Shown: positions 8,188 through 15,948, counted from the stretch's first letter. The stretch: DNA of 17,798 nucleotides from Elusimicrobiota bacterium (GCA_016194625.1 JACQBB010000245.1:1-17798); one strand, 5' to 3'. Program-made: numbers and translations. The notes: generated from the sequence alone by a model not told the origin.

Positions 8188-9377
8188 TCGTCGTCGACCG
8201 CTACACGCCGGAGGCCCGTTCCGCGGCTCATCTCTACGAGGACCTTGCCAAAGGATTGGCGCGGCGCGGCCACGCGGTCGCGGTCGTGACCAAGAAGCCC
8301 ACGGAGAATCTTCCCGATGGGTCCGAGATTCCCGGCGTAGAGGTCAAGGACGGGATTCGGGTGATCCGCATGCGCAGATACCTGGGCGAGCCGAGGAGCA
8401 CTCTTCTCAAGGGGCTCGAGCAGTTGCTCTTCGCCCTGCGTGTATGGGTGCGGCTACGATTCCTGGAGCGGCCCGATGCCGTCCTGGTATATTCGCCGCC
8501 CCTCTTTCTGGCTGCCGCGTGCGCCGCGGCGAAGCATCCGTTGGTCGTCAATCTCCACGACATCTATCCCCGGACGGCTGTCGAGCTCGGGCGCCTTAAC
8601 TCGCCCCTGCTTATCGCCGCCGCGGAACGGCTCGAGGAATTCGTCTACCGCCGAGCGCGGCGGTTCGTCGTGCCGGCGCCGGACAGCGTCCGTTATCTCA
8701 CGATGGAGAACGGCATACCGCCAGATCGCGTCCGCCTGTGCTACAACTGGGTGGACCCGAAGACGACGGTTCCCGGCGACGGGCGAGTCTTCCGACATGC
8801 CCACGGCTTGGAGGGGAAATTCGTCGTGACATATGCGGGCCTCGTGGGGATCGCGCAGGACCTGTCCGCCGTCGTAGAGGCGGCGAAGATGGCGAAAACC
8901 GAAGACGACATCGTTTTCCTCATCATCGGTGAGGGTTCTGAGCTCGACCATTGGAAGGCGGAGGCCGCCGCCTTGAAGAACGTCCGCTTTCTGGCCACCC
9001 TTCCGCGTGAGGGTTACCTTGAGGCGCTGCGCGCATCAGATGTTTGCCTGCTCGCCTTGTCAGCGGATCTTCGGTCGCCGGCGATCCCTGGCAAGCTGCC
9101 GAATATCATGGCCGTCGCCAAGCCCGTGGTGGCCATCGTGCCCGCGGGCTCGGCGGCCGCGCGGACCGTCGAGGCTGCCGGATGCGGTGTCGTCACCGAC
9201 CCTGGAGATGGAAGCGCTTTGTTGAAGGCACTGACCGAAATGCGCTCCGACGTGCGACAGCAGATCCGGTGGGGCGAGGCGGGACGGGAATTCGCGAGGT
9301 GTCATTTCACGCTTGAAGTCGCCGTCAATGCTTTTGAGCAGGCTCTTCGGGAGAGTGCTTCTGAGAATCTGCTATAA
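8175..9377 (+). CDS. Family 4 glycosyltransferase, WbuB-like
   Basis: A 400-residue GT-B enzyme. Its start region LLIVVDRYTPEARSAAHLYE and GHAVAVVTKKP follow the WbuB-like GT4 subgroup pattern. Later blocks are YNWVDPK at the linker, VVTYAGLVG, LIIGEGSE, and SPAIPGKLPNIMAVAKPVVA in the donor site. WbuB itself is linked to L-FucNAc transfer in E. coli O26; with an FnlC-like epimerase at the head of the operon such a sugar is possible but unproven. The GTG at 8175 was chosen because GGAGG (8165-8169) lies at good spacing before it and the protein then begins at the expected strand. It overlaps the previous gene by 13 bases. Composition drops from very high to moderate GC near base 8300. Confidence 0.85.
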   Translation: MRLLIVVDRYTPEARSAAHLYEDLAKGLARRGHAVAVVTKKPTENLPDGSEIPGVEVKDGIRVIRMRRYLGEPRSTLLKGLEQLLFALRVWVRLRFLERPDAVLVYSPPLFLAAACAAAKHPLVVNLHDIYPRTAVELGRLNSPLLIAAAERLEEFVYRRARRFVVPAPDSVRYLTMENGIPPDRVRLCYNWVDPKTTVPGDGRVFRHAHGLEGKFVVTYAGLVGIAQDLSAVVEAAKMAKTEDDIVFLIIGEGSELDHWKAEAAALKNVRFLATLPREGYLEALRASDVCLLALSADLRSPAIPGKLPNIMAVAKPVVAIVPAGSAAARTVEAAGCGVVTDPGDGSALLKALTEMRSDVRQQIRWGEAGREFARCHFTLEVAVNAFEQALRESASENLL

Positions 9378-9378
9378 T
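9370..9378 (+). promoter_or_regulatory. Extended -10 promoter element at the end of the glycosyltransferase gene
   Basis: TGCTATAAT is a perfect extended -10 (TGn followed by TATAAT). It overlaps the stop codon of the preceding gene. No good -35 is seen 17 bases upstream, which extended -10 promoters can tolerate. A transcript would start near 9385 and have a leader of about 225 bases before the dehydrogenase gene. Confidence 0.5.
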
Positions 9379-9609
9379 CGCCAGCGGCAGGGTAGCGGCC
9401 CATCAAAAAAATCCCTGGCGCGCACTCGGGCCCGGCGGCGCAGTTGCTCGGCATCGGCCGCTCAAAAGCGTTCTTCATCCGCACCCTTTGCGTCGGGAGT
9501 TCCTCTCGTGGTCGGCCCTGACGATCCATTGAAGGATGGTGCCGGCACCAAGCGTTCTTAATGCGGAGCCTTCACCCTTGCTCATAGGCCCCGATTCGAA
9601 TCCGATCTC
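9378..9609 (+). other. Intergenic region or long leader before the dehydrogenase
   Basis: This is the only gap of more than 200 bases within the cluster. It begins just after an extended -10 element and contains a run of seven A residues at 9404-9410. One frame (9396-9521) has no start codon but reads AAQLLGIGRSKAFFIR, which resembles the helix-turn-helix of excisionase-type proteins, then stops. This may be a gene remnant or chance. I see no clear terminator, riboswitch or tRNA in it, and no convincing ribosome binding site before 9610. Confidence 0.4.
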
Positions 9610-10668
9610 ATGTCCATGATGAAGGCATTCGCCGTCCGTCCGGGCATCAAGCACAGCGCCGCGGTCATCGAAGTGCCGAAGCCGAATTTGAGGACGGGCG
9701 AAGTCCTCATTCGCGTCCTGGAGGTCGGCATTTGCGGCACCGACAGCGAGATCGACTCCGCGCTTTACGGTGAGGCTCCAGCGGGTGAGTCTCACCTCAT
9801 CCTAGGGCATGAAGCTCTCGGCGAACTGCCTGACGGTCGACTCGTGGTGCCCATGGTTCGCAAACCTTGTCCCGACTGCGACAACTGCCGGGCGGGTGAT
9901 CAAGATATGTGCTCGACCACGGCCTTTTCCGAACGAGGGATCAAGGGGCTTCATGGCGCGATCTGCGAATTCATCTCCGAAGATCCGGCCTTCCTGATCC
10001 AGGTACCGGCGGAGGCCCGGGCATTCGCGGTGCTCGTGGAACCGATGAGCGTAGTGGCGAAGGCGCTTCGTCATGCGCTTTTCATCCAGAGCCGGTTGCG
10101 GTGGACGCCTAAGCGCGCCCTGGTCCTCGGCGCCGGACCTATCGGGCTGCTTGCCGCCATGGCACTGCGAGCCAGAGGATGCAAGGTTACGGTCATCGCG
10201 CGTAAACCTGCGGGCTCCGGCAAAGCCAATATCGTGGATAGTATCGGGGCGACATATCACACCATTCAGCAGCAGCCGGTGCTTGATTTCGTCGCCGGTT
10301 CTGAGCCTTTCGATTTCATCTTCGAAGCCACGGGCTCCGCTCAGACGGCTTTTGATTCCGTGGGCGGCCTTGCGATCAACGGTGTGCTCTGTTTGACCAG
10401 CGTTACCGCAGGAGCGGCGAGGGCGTCCCTGCCGATCGATCGCATCAACTATGACTTGGTGCTCGGTAACCGAGTCATCTTCGGCACGGTGAATGCTAAC
10501 CGCCGGGATCATGTCGAAGGATTGGCTATCCTCAACGAGATCGATCGGAGGTTCCCGGGAGTCCTGTCGCGGTTGCTAACGGCGCGCGTGCCTTTCTCCG
10601 GAGCGGCCGACGTATTCAAGATCCAAAGACAAGGGATTAAGACGGTATTCGAGGTCGCCTCTTCCTGA
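9610..10668 (+). CDS. Zinc-dependent medium-chain dehydrogenase, glucose dehydrogenase-like
   Basis: A 352-residue cytoplasmic NAD(P)-dependent oxidoreductase of the zinc alcohol dehydrogenase superfamily. Catalytic zinc ligands are visible as Cys42 (GICGTD) and His67-Glu68 (GHEA), with Glu144 (EPMSV) close to the site. The structural zinc site has Cys87, Cys90, Cys93 and Cys101. The nucleotide fold has GAGPIG at 174-179. The C-terminal GTVNANRRDHVEGLAIL resembles the archaeal-type glucose 1-dehydrogenases, so a sugar or sugar-alcohol substrate is likely. The gene is separated by only five bases from the radical SAM gene, suggesting joint action on one metabolite. ATG codons at 9610, 9616 and 9619 are all possible starts. 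Composition is moderate GC. Confidence 0.85.
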   Translation: MSMMKAFAVRPGIKHSAAVIEVPKPNLRTGEVLIRVLEVGICGTDSEIDSALYGEAPAGESHLILGHEALGELPDGRLVVPMVRKPCPDCDNCRAGDQDMCSTTAFSERGIKGLHGAICEFISEDPAFLIQVPAEARAFAVLVEPMSVVAKALRHALFIQSRLRWTPKRALVLGAGPIGLLAAMALRARGCKVTVIARKPAGSGKANIVDSIGATYHTIQQQPVLDFVAGSEPFDFIFEATGSAQTAFDSVGGLAINGVLCLTSVTAGAARASLPIDRINYDLVLGNRVIFGTVNANRRDHVEGLAILNEIDRRFPGVLSRLLTARVPFSGAADVFKIQRQGIKTVFEVASS

Positions 10669-10673
10669 TTACG

Positions 10674-11765
10674 ATGAGAAAATTCCTGACGCCTCTTAAG
10701 AAGCTCAATAATTTCACCTTGGAGCAGGTGATATTTTTCATCACCGCAAAATGCAATTTGCGCTGCGAGCACTGCTTCTACTGGGATAACCTTAACGTGA
10801 TGAAGGACTTGAGTTTCGAGGAGATCGAGAAGATCAGCGCGCGGGCGCCTCGATTCGAAACCCTGTTGACCTCGGGAGGCGAGCCGTTTCTCCGAAAGGA
10901 ACTCTTCGAGATATTCCACATGTTCTATGTCAACAACGGGGTTCGCTGGTTCTCGATCCCCACGAACGGCTATTGGCCGGATAAGATCGCGGCTCGGACG
11001 CGCGAGTTCCTGGTCGGACACCCGGATGCGCATCTTCGGATCAATGTTTCCATCGACGGTTTCGAGGCGACTCACGACAAAATCAGAGACCTGAAGGGTT
11101 CTTATAGAAACGCGCTCGCGACGCTCGATCTTTTGCGCGAAATGAGGGCTGCCCATTCGAACTTTTCTCTGGCCGTGACGACTGTCGTCAGCCCGAGCAA
11201 TCTCCCTGAGATCCGCGATTTCGCTGAGCGCATTTTCTGCGAACACCGCCCTGATTCCCATAATATCGTCCCTATCCGAGAGGGATTCAATAAAGAAGCC
11301 GATCTTTCCTTGCGTCGCGAAACGCTGGCGGAGATGCGGCGATTCAATGAAGATATCCATGGGCGGTATCTGCCGACCGAGGGACGGTCGCCGCACGCCA
11401 CCCTTCGCGGTCGTTTTAACGAGGCAGTCAATAAGGTCATGCTCCGGACCCACTATGACCGCATGGAGACAGGGGCGGATTGGCCGATGCCTTGCGTCGC
11501 CGGCAGAGTCATCGTCGTTATCGATGCGAACGGCGACCTGCGCTCATGTGAGATGCGGGCTCCCGTATTGAACCTCAGGGAATTCGACATGAACCTGACG
11601 GCCGCTCTGGCCTCCGAGACCATGCTGAATGAGATCTCACAACTCGCAAAGGACCGTTGTTTCTGCACCCATGGGTGCTTCAGTTTGCCCAGCATTCAGC
11701 GGAGTCCCAAGGCGATTCTGGTCGATGTTCCTCTCGAAATGGCCCGAACTGCGTTTGGCCGCTAA
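10674..11765 (+). CDS. Radical SAM protein with SPASM/twitch-like C-terminus
   Basis: A 363-residue iron-sulfur enzyme. The radical SAM cluster motif CX3CX2C is Cys27, Cys31 and Cys34 (AKCNLRCEHC), and the SAM-binding SGGEPF is at 67-72. The strand motif INVSIDGFEATHDKIR is also typical. The C-terminal part has Cys274-x12-Gly-x4-Cys292 and then Cys329, Cys331 and Cys335 (CFCTHGC). This matches the first half of a SPASM domain and suggests at least one auxiliary 4Fe-4S cluster. SPASM/twitch members modify peptides or carry out oxidation or dehydration of sugars (for example BtrN and AprD4). The neighbouring dehydrogenase and glycosyltransferase favour a sugar substrate, but no precise function can be assigned. 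The next gene's start lies inside its 3' end. Confidence 0.85.
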   Translation: MRKFLTPLKKLNNFTLEQVIFFITAKCNLRCEHCFYWDNLNVMKDLSFEEIEKISARAPRFETLLTSGGEPFLRKELFEIFHMFYVNNGVRWFSIPTNGYWPDKIAARTREFLVGHPDAHLRINVSIDGFEATHDKIRDLKGSYRNALATLDLLREMRAAHSNFSLAVTTVVSPSNLPEIRDFAERIFCEHRPDSHNIVPIREGFNKEADLSLRRETLAEMRRFNEDIHGRYLPTEGRSPHATLRGRFNEAVNKVMLRTHYDRMETGADWPMPCVAGRVIVVIDANGDLRSCEMRAPVLNLREFDMNLTAALASETMLNEISQLAKDRCFCTHGCFSLPSIQRSPKAILVDVPLEMARTAFGR

Positions 11766-12675
11766 ACCTCCCGTAGTCCAGGTCGTCATCCCGGTCTACA
11801 ATCGAAGGGCGCTCCTCGCCCAGTGCCTGGAGAGCGTGTTTGCCCAGACCTTCCGTGACTTCGCGGTGGTCCTTGTGGATGATGGTTCGACGGATGGCTC
11901 GGTCGAGCTCGCACGATCATTCGGCGACCGTGTCTCGATCATTGAACAGCCGAATAGCGGGCCTGCCGCAGCGCGAAACGCGGGTGTGCGTTACTCAAAT
12001 TGCGCCTATGTCGCTTTCCTCGACTCGGATGATTTGTGGGATTACCGTAAACTCGAGCGCCAGATCCAGTTCATGGATTCGAATCCGTCCGTGGGGGCTT
12101 CGTGCGCAGACGCTCATATCATCCGAAACGGCAGGATACTCAAGAAGACGCTTCAGAGATCATGCGGACTGGCTCAATCCTCGGAGGAGATCAAAAGAGG
12201 GATCGCAACGCGGAACCTCATCGCGACGTCTACGGCGGTCGTTCGCCGGTGCGTATTCGACGCCGTCGGCGGGTTCGATGAGAGCCTGAGGATGTCCGAG
12301 GACTGGGACTTCTGGATGCGACTTTCGCAGATCACCGACATCGTCCCAATCAATGAGCCATTGGGCATGTACCGGTTGCATGAAGATAATGTTCACGCTC
12401 AAGGACGAGGGGAGGAGTTATTCCGTTGGCAGCAACGTGTCATCGAGAAGAATCTCCCGCCAGGTTGCGGCCCTGAGCGAGACCGTGCTCTTGCCGCGAT
12501 TTTCAAGGACCGGGGGATGCTTCTCCTTCGGGAGTTGGAAATGGCTCCCGCCAGGGAAAGCCTTCTCCAGTCTGTCAGGCATCGGCCCAGCGAGGCGGTT
12601 TTCTGGTATTGCCTGAGTTTGGCTCCGGCTGGATTTGTGCGCTGTGTGCGCGATATATGGCGTCGGAGGTTGTAG
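11725..12675 (+). CDS. Family 2 glycosyltransferase
   Basis: A GT-A fold enzyme of 316 residues if it starts at ATG 11725. Landmarks in order are VQVVIPVYNRRALLAQCLES, VVLVDDGSTDGS, the metal-binding FLDSDDLWD, the GGFDES acceptor-side loop and SEDWDFWMRL with the catalytic-base ED. It should add one sugar to the repeat unit. The start is uncertain. ATG 11725 overlaps the radical SAM gene by 41 bases and TTG 11755 overlaps by 11; both leave a short leader before the first strand, and neither has a convincing Shine-Dalgarno sequence. The last quarter, after the catalytic block, resembles no domain I recognise. It is the last gene of the lower-GC block; no transcription terminator is evident behind it. 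Confidence 0.85.
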   Translation: MFLSKWPELRLAAKPPVVQVVIPVYNRRALLAQCLESVFAQTFRDFAVVLVDDGSTDGSVELARSFGDRVSIIEQPNSGPAAARNAGVRYSNCAYVAFLDSDDLWDYRKLERQIQFMDSNPSVGASCADAHIIRNGRILKKTLQRSCGLAQSSEEIKRGIATRNLIATSTAVVRRCVFDAVGGFDESLRMSEDWDFWMRLSQITDIVPINEPLGMYRLHEDNVHAQGRGEELFRWQQRVIEKNLPPGCGPERDRALAAIFKDRGMLLLRELEMAPARESLLQSVRHRPSEAVFWYCLSLAPAGFVRCVRDIWRRRL

Positions 12676-12749
12676 TAGGCGAGGGTCTTGCGGCTCGATT
12701 CCGGTGCGGCGGGAGTAATCGAAGTCACCGTTCCAGCTTGGCCTCAAAA

Positions 12750-12758
12750 TGATAAAAT
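12750..12758 (+). promoter_or_regulatory. Extended -10 promoter for the sugar phosphotransferase gene
   Basis: TGATAAAAT reads as TGn plus TAAAAT (consensus TATAAT). The -35 candidate about 16-17 bases upstream (TTCCAG region) is weak. A transcript would begin near 12765, only about four bases before the ATG at 12769, and there is no Shine-Dalgarno sequence between. The rest of the 12676-12768 gap shows nothing else recognisable. Confidence 0.55.
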
Positions 12759-12768
12759 CGACAACCCG

Positions 12769-14163
12769 ATGATCCGGCCCCTCAGCCGTCTCTGGTTCGC
12801 CCGATTCGTCATCCCCGCCCTCGGGGACCTGGCGATCCTGTGCGCCGCCCTGGCCCTCTCGTTCGGCCTGCGCGAGCCTCAGCTCCTGCGCGCCGACGTG
12901 TTCCGCTCCTTCATGCCCTTGTTCGCGCTCTGGATCGCGACCTTCTACGCCGCGGGCCTCTATGAGCTTCGCCTGGTCCGGGACTTCGTGCTCCTGGTCG
13001 GGGGCCTGCTCTTCTCGGGCGTGACCTGCTGGGTCCTGGGCACCACCTATTTCTACTTCACCTCCCCGTACCTGGCGCTGACGCCGAAGACCCACCTGGC
13101 GGTCGCGCTGGCGCTCAGCCACCTGGGGATGCTGGGCTGGCGGCGCGCCATCCTGGGGCTGACCGACTACAGCCTGATGCGCCTGCGCCTGCTGGTGCTG
13201 GCCAGCGAGGAGCACATCGCCCACCTGCGCGCGTCCATCAACCAGCGCTCGGGCGAGGGCCTGGACCTGGCGGCCTCCCTGGGGCCCGACGTGGACCTGG
13301 TCGTGGCCGACGCCGGCTGGCTCGAGGGCCACTGGGAGGAGTCGCGCCGCATCTTCTCGGCCGCGGTGTCCCGCGGCGTGCCCATCGTCAGCTTGGATAA
13401 CTTCTACGAGTCTCTCTTCGGCAAGGTCTCGCCCTTGTACGCCAACGACCCCGCGTGGGCGCTGGAGCACGTCCTGCCCCACGCCGACGGCGTCTACTTC
13501 AAGGCGCGCCGCGCCGTGGATTACGCGGCGGCGGCGGCCGGATTGGTCCTCCTGTCGCCGGTGCTGGCGCTTGTGGCGGCGCTCATCCGCGTCGTGGACG
13601 GGATGCCGCCGTTCTACGGCCAACTCCGGGTGGGCTACCTCGGCCGCTCCTTCGTGCTCTGGAAGTTCCGCACGATGCGCCCGCGTTCCGACGAGGAGGG
13701 GCCTTTCGTGCGCCGGGCCGAAGAGAGTGACTCCCGGGTGACGCCGCTCGGGCGTTTCCTGCGCCGCTTCCGGCTCGACGAGTTCCCGCAGCTGTGGAAC
13801 GTCGTGCGGGGGGAGATGTCGCTGGTGGGCCCCCGGCCGGAGTGGGTGAAAGAGGTCGAGATCTTGGAGCGGGTCGTCCCGAACTACCATCTTCGCCATC
13901 TCGTCCCTCCGGGGATCACGGGCTGGGCGCAGGTCTACTACCGCGCGACCAACGACCCGAAGGACTCCATCGAGAAGCACCACTTCGACCTCTATTACCT
14001 GAAGAATTTCTCGCCCGCGCTGGAGCTGTCCATCCTGCTCAAGACGATGAAGCGCGTCTTCGTCAAGGACACCCGCGTCTCCTCCGCGCACACGCCGTTC
14101 CCTCGCGCCGCGCGCTCGGTCGCCTTCCCGGTCGACATCGCCTCCATCATCAGCCGGAACTGA
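12769..14163 (+). CDS. Polyprenyl-phosphate sugar phosphotransferase (Bac_transf family)
   Basis: A 464-residue membrane enzyme expected to move a sugar-1-phosphate from a nucleotide sugar to undecaprenyl phosphate, the first step of repeat-unit assembly. The N-terminal part has several hydrophobic segments, then a soluble Rossmann-like middle (about residues 140-230). The catalytic domain has a re-entrant hydrophobic helix after FKARRAVDY, then LRVGYLGRSFVLWKFRTMRP, RLDEFPQLWNV with the Asp-Glu catalytic pair, GEMSLVGPRPEW and PPGITGWAQVYY. All hallmark motifs are intact. The ATG at 12769 was preferred over the upstream codon at 12688 because the latter precedes the promoter and adds a stretch unlike the family. 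The last 40 residues extend beyond the domain. This gene starts the right-hand very GC-rich region. Confidence 0.92.
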   Translation: MIRPLSRLWFARFVIPALGDLAILCAALALSFGLREPQLLRADVFRSFMPLFALWIATFYAAGLYELRLVRDFVLLVGGLLFSGVTCWVLGTTYFYFTSPYLALTPKTHLAVALALSHLGMLGWRRAILGLTDYSLMRLRLLVLASEEHIAHLRASINQRSGEGLDLAASLGPDVDLVVADAGWLEGHWEESRRIFSAAVSRGVPIVSLDNFYESLFGKVSPLYANDPAWALEHVLPHADGVYFKARRAVDYAAAAAGLVLLSPVLALVAALIRVVDGMPPFYGQLRVGYLGRSFVLWKFRTMRPRSDEEGPFVRRAEESDSRVTPLGRFLRRFRLDEFPQLWNVVRGEMSLVGPRPEWVKEVEILERVVPNYHLRHLVPPGITGWAQVYYRATNDPKDSIEKHHFDLYYLKNFSPALELSILLKTMKRVFVKDTRVSSAHTPFPRAARSVAFPVDIASIISRN

Positions 14164-14189
14164 CGGGGCCTCGTCCCAATTGGCATAAT
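14160..14189 (+). promoter_or_regulatory. Promoter for the lipoprotein gene (-35 and extended -10)
   Basis: CTGACG at 14160-14165 (four of six match TTGACA) overlaps the stop codon of the preceding gene. After 18 bases comes CATAAT at 14184-14189, preceded by TGG as an extended -10. The predicted transcription start, seven bases after the hexamer, falls on the GTG start at 14196, so the mRNA would be leaderless. No Shine-Dalgarno sequence is present. Confidence 0.55.
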
Positions 14190-14195
14190 CCCGCC

Positions 14196-15245
14196 GTGAG
14201 GCTCCTCGCCGCCGCTCTTCTCTTCTCGGCCTGCACCCCGCGCCCCGCGGAGTTCCCGGTGGGCTTCTTCGGCGTGGAAACGCCGGAGGACGCGCGCCTT
14301 CTCGCCGGCGAAGGCTTCGACGCCGTCCAGTCCTACAGGACCGACCCCGCGAGCGTGGCCGCGCTGGCGAAGGCCGCGCGCGCGAACGGACAGCTGTTCC
14401 TGGTCTCCCCGGTGGAGGTCATGACGGGGACCTCGGCGCCCGCGGGCTTGCGCGGGACGATCTGGTATCTGCAGGACGAGCCCGACGTCAACGGCGTGAG
14501 CGCGGCGGAGCTCCGGGAGCGGGACGCGAAGGTCAAGGCCTGGGACCCCGGCGCGACGACGGCGTTCGTGGTCGGCGACGGACGCACGGCCAAGGACTAT
14601 CCCGGCGCGGGCGACGCCATCATGGTGGATTGGTATCCGGTGCCGCACCTCCCCTTGGAGTCCGCGGGGGACCACGTGCGGATGACCGCGGAGGCGGCCG
14701 GCGGGCGCAAGGTCTGGGCCGTCCTGCAGGCGATGGACTGGAGGGAGTTCCCCCAGCGCGACCCCAAGAAGCCGCGCATCGGTCGTTTCCCGACCATGGC
14801 CGAGATCCGCTTCATGAGCTACGACGCCGTGCTCAACGGCGCGCAGGGCGTCTGGTACTTCGTCTACACCGTCGCGCCCGGACGGAACCTGTCGCAGACG
14901 CCGGAGCTCCTGTTCGCGGCGAGCGAGCCGGCCCGGGAACTGCGCGCGATGGCCCCCATCTTCGCCCGCGGCAAGCCCATTCCGCTGCCGTGGGAGCCGG
15001 GCGACACGCCGGCGACGGCGCGGGCGTGGCGCTATCACGGGCGGGACTACGTCGTCATCGAGTCGCGCGGGGGGTTCGTGCAAATCCCGCAGGGGCTGGT
15101 GGACGGGAGCTGGCGGCCGCTGTTCGAGACGCGGCGCGACCCCAAGGACTTCCTGCCGAAGGTGGACGGGAAGTACGGGCTGGAGCCGCACCAGGTGCTG
15201 GTGCTGGAGAGCCGCCTGCGCTGGAAGGCGCTGGTCGGCCTTTGA
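14196..15245 (+). CDS. Putative lipoprotein with glycosidase-like barrel fold
   Basis: A 349-residue exported protein. The N-terminus is a short lipoprotein-type signal, basic then hydrophobic, ending in LLFSAC with the lipidated Cys at about residue 13; Phe at the -3 position is slightly atypical. The rest looks like an alternating barrel: VGFFGVETPEDARLLAGEGF, then IWYLQDEPDVNG with an acidic pair at a position typical of clan-A glycosidases. It continues with MVDWYPVPHLP, VWAVLQAMDW and MSYDAVLNGAQGVWYFVY. The last of these resembles the end of a hydrolase barrel, and a small C-terminal beta domain follows. I infer a role in polysaccharide trimming or binding, from the fold pattern and from position next to the glycan cluster. 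No family name can be given. The GTG start has its own promoter. Confidence 0.7.
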   Translation: MRLLAAALLFSACTPRPAEFPVGFFGVETPEDARLLAGEGFDAVQSYRTDPASVAALAKAARANGQLFLVSPVEVMTGTSAPAGLRGTIWYLQDEPDVNGVSAAELRERDAKVKAWDPGATTAFVVGDGRTAKDYPGAGDAIMVDWYPVPHLPLESAGDHVRMTAEAAGGRKVWAVLQAMDWREFPQRDPKKPRIGRFPTMAEIRFMSYDAVLNGAQGVWYFVYTVAPGRNLSQTPELLFAASEPARELRAMAPIFARGKPIPLPWEPGDTPATARAWRYHGRDYVVIESRGGFVQIPQGLVDGSWRPLFETRRDPKDFLPKVDGKYGLEPHQVLVLESRLRWKALVGL

Positions 15246-15252
15246 GCCGGCG

Positions 15253-15948
15253 TCAGTAGAGGCCGGGGATGAGGCGCGCCACGCGCGCGGCGTAGGCCGG
15301 GTACTCCGCCGGGAAGGCCGCGGCGAGGACGCGTTCCTCGTAGCGGATGCGCGCGAGCTGGAGGGCGAACTGCGCCGCCAACATCAGGGCCGACCAGGGC
15401 TGGGCGTACTGCAGGCACACGCCCAGCAGCGCCAGCTGCTCGACGAGATATAAAGGATGGCGGACGAGCGCGTAGGGGCCGGTGGTCACCAGGCCGCGCG
15501 CCTCGGGGACGACGCTGAAGGAGCGGCCCAGGCCCGCCAGGACCGCCAGCGACAGGGCGAAGCCGACGCAGACCAGGACGGCGGAGGCGACCGCCCACGG
15601 CGCGGTGAGGCGGGCCGGCGGCAGGCGCGCGAAGCCGAGGGCTGCGAAGGTGCCCAGGAAGGCGACGAGGCGCGGGCGCCAGTCGGGCTGGACGGAGAGC
15701 GGCGGCCGGCGCGCGGCCAGCACGGCGACCAGGAATCCGCAGAAGGCGATGCTGGAGAGCTGGGAGGCGGCGCGGGCCCAGGCCAGGACGGTCCCGCCGT
15801 CGCGCAGCAGGCCGCGCGCGGCGGCGAGCAGGCCGGGCAGGCCGCGCGAGCCGTTCCAGGCGTACCAGGCCGCCAGCGGGGCGGCGTAGGCCAGGTCGGT
15901 CAGCTTGCGGCGGCGGTCTTCGTTCACGGGAAGGCTCTCCGCGGACAT
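15253..15948 (-). CDS. Isoprenylcysteine carboxyl methyltransferase-like membrane protein
   Basis: A 231-residue integral membrane protein with about five hydrophobic segments. The C-terminal third has the signature of the ICMT/PEMT-like methyltransferases: GPYALVRHPLYLVE (His164-Pro165 in the SAM-binding turn) followed by RYEERVLAAAFPAEY (residues 201-215). Bacterial members are methyltransferase-like proteins of mostly unknown substrate, possibly acting on lipids or small molecules. The ATG at 15948 gives MSAESLPVNEDRRRK and a normal length; the longer open frame to 16200 runs over the toxin gene with unlikely sequence and is discarded. It converges on the lipoprotein gene with seven bases between the stops. 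A CCGGC/GCCGG inverted repeat at 15247-15266 is a weak terminator candidate. No clear promoter was seen. Confidence 0.75.
   Translation of the reverse strand: MSAESLPVNEDRRRKLTDLAYAAPLAAWYAWNGSRGLPGLLAAARGLLRDGGTVLAWARAASQLSSIAFCGFLVAVLAARRPPLSVQPDWRPRLVAFLGTFAALGFARLPPARLTAPWAVASAVLVCVGFALSLAVLAGLGRSFSVVPEARGLVTTGPYALVRHPLYLVEQLALLGVCLQYAQPWSALMLAAQFALQLARIRYEERVLAAAFPAEYPAYAARVARLIPGLY

Noticed and set aside
10509..11453. Minus-strand open frame (314 codons) opposite the radical SAM gene
   Set aside because: The plus-strand radical SAM motifs are complete and this frame has no domain signature.
12688..12768. Earlier start of the phosphotransferase at 12688
   Set aside because: It would lie upstream of the extended -10 at 12750 and adds 27 residues without family resemblance.
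12418..14091. Long minus-strand open frame (557 codons) opposite the GT2 and phosphotransferase genes
   Set aside because: Low-complexity arginine-, glutamine- and glycine-rich translation typical of the antisense of GC-rich genes; the plus strand carries complete, well-recognised families.
15247..15266. Inverted repeat CCGGC/GCCGG between convergent genes as a terminator
   Set aside because: Only five pairs with a ten-base loop and no T-run; too weak to call as a feature.
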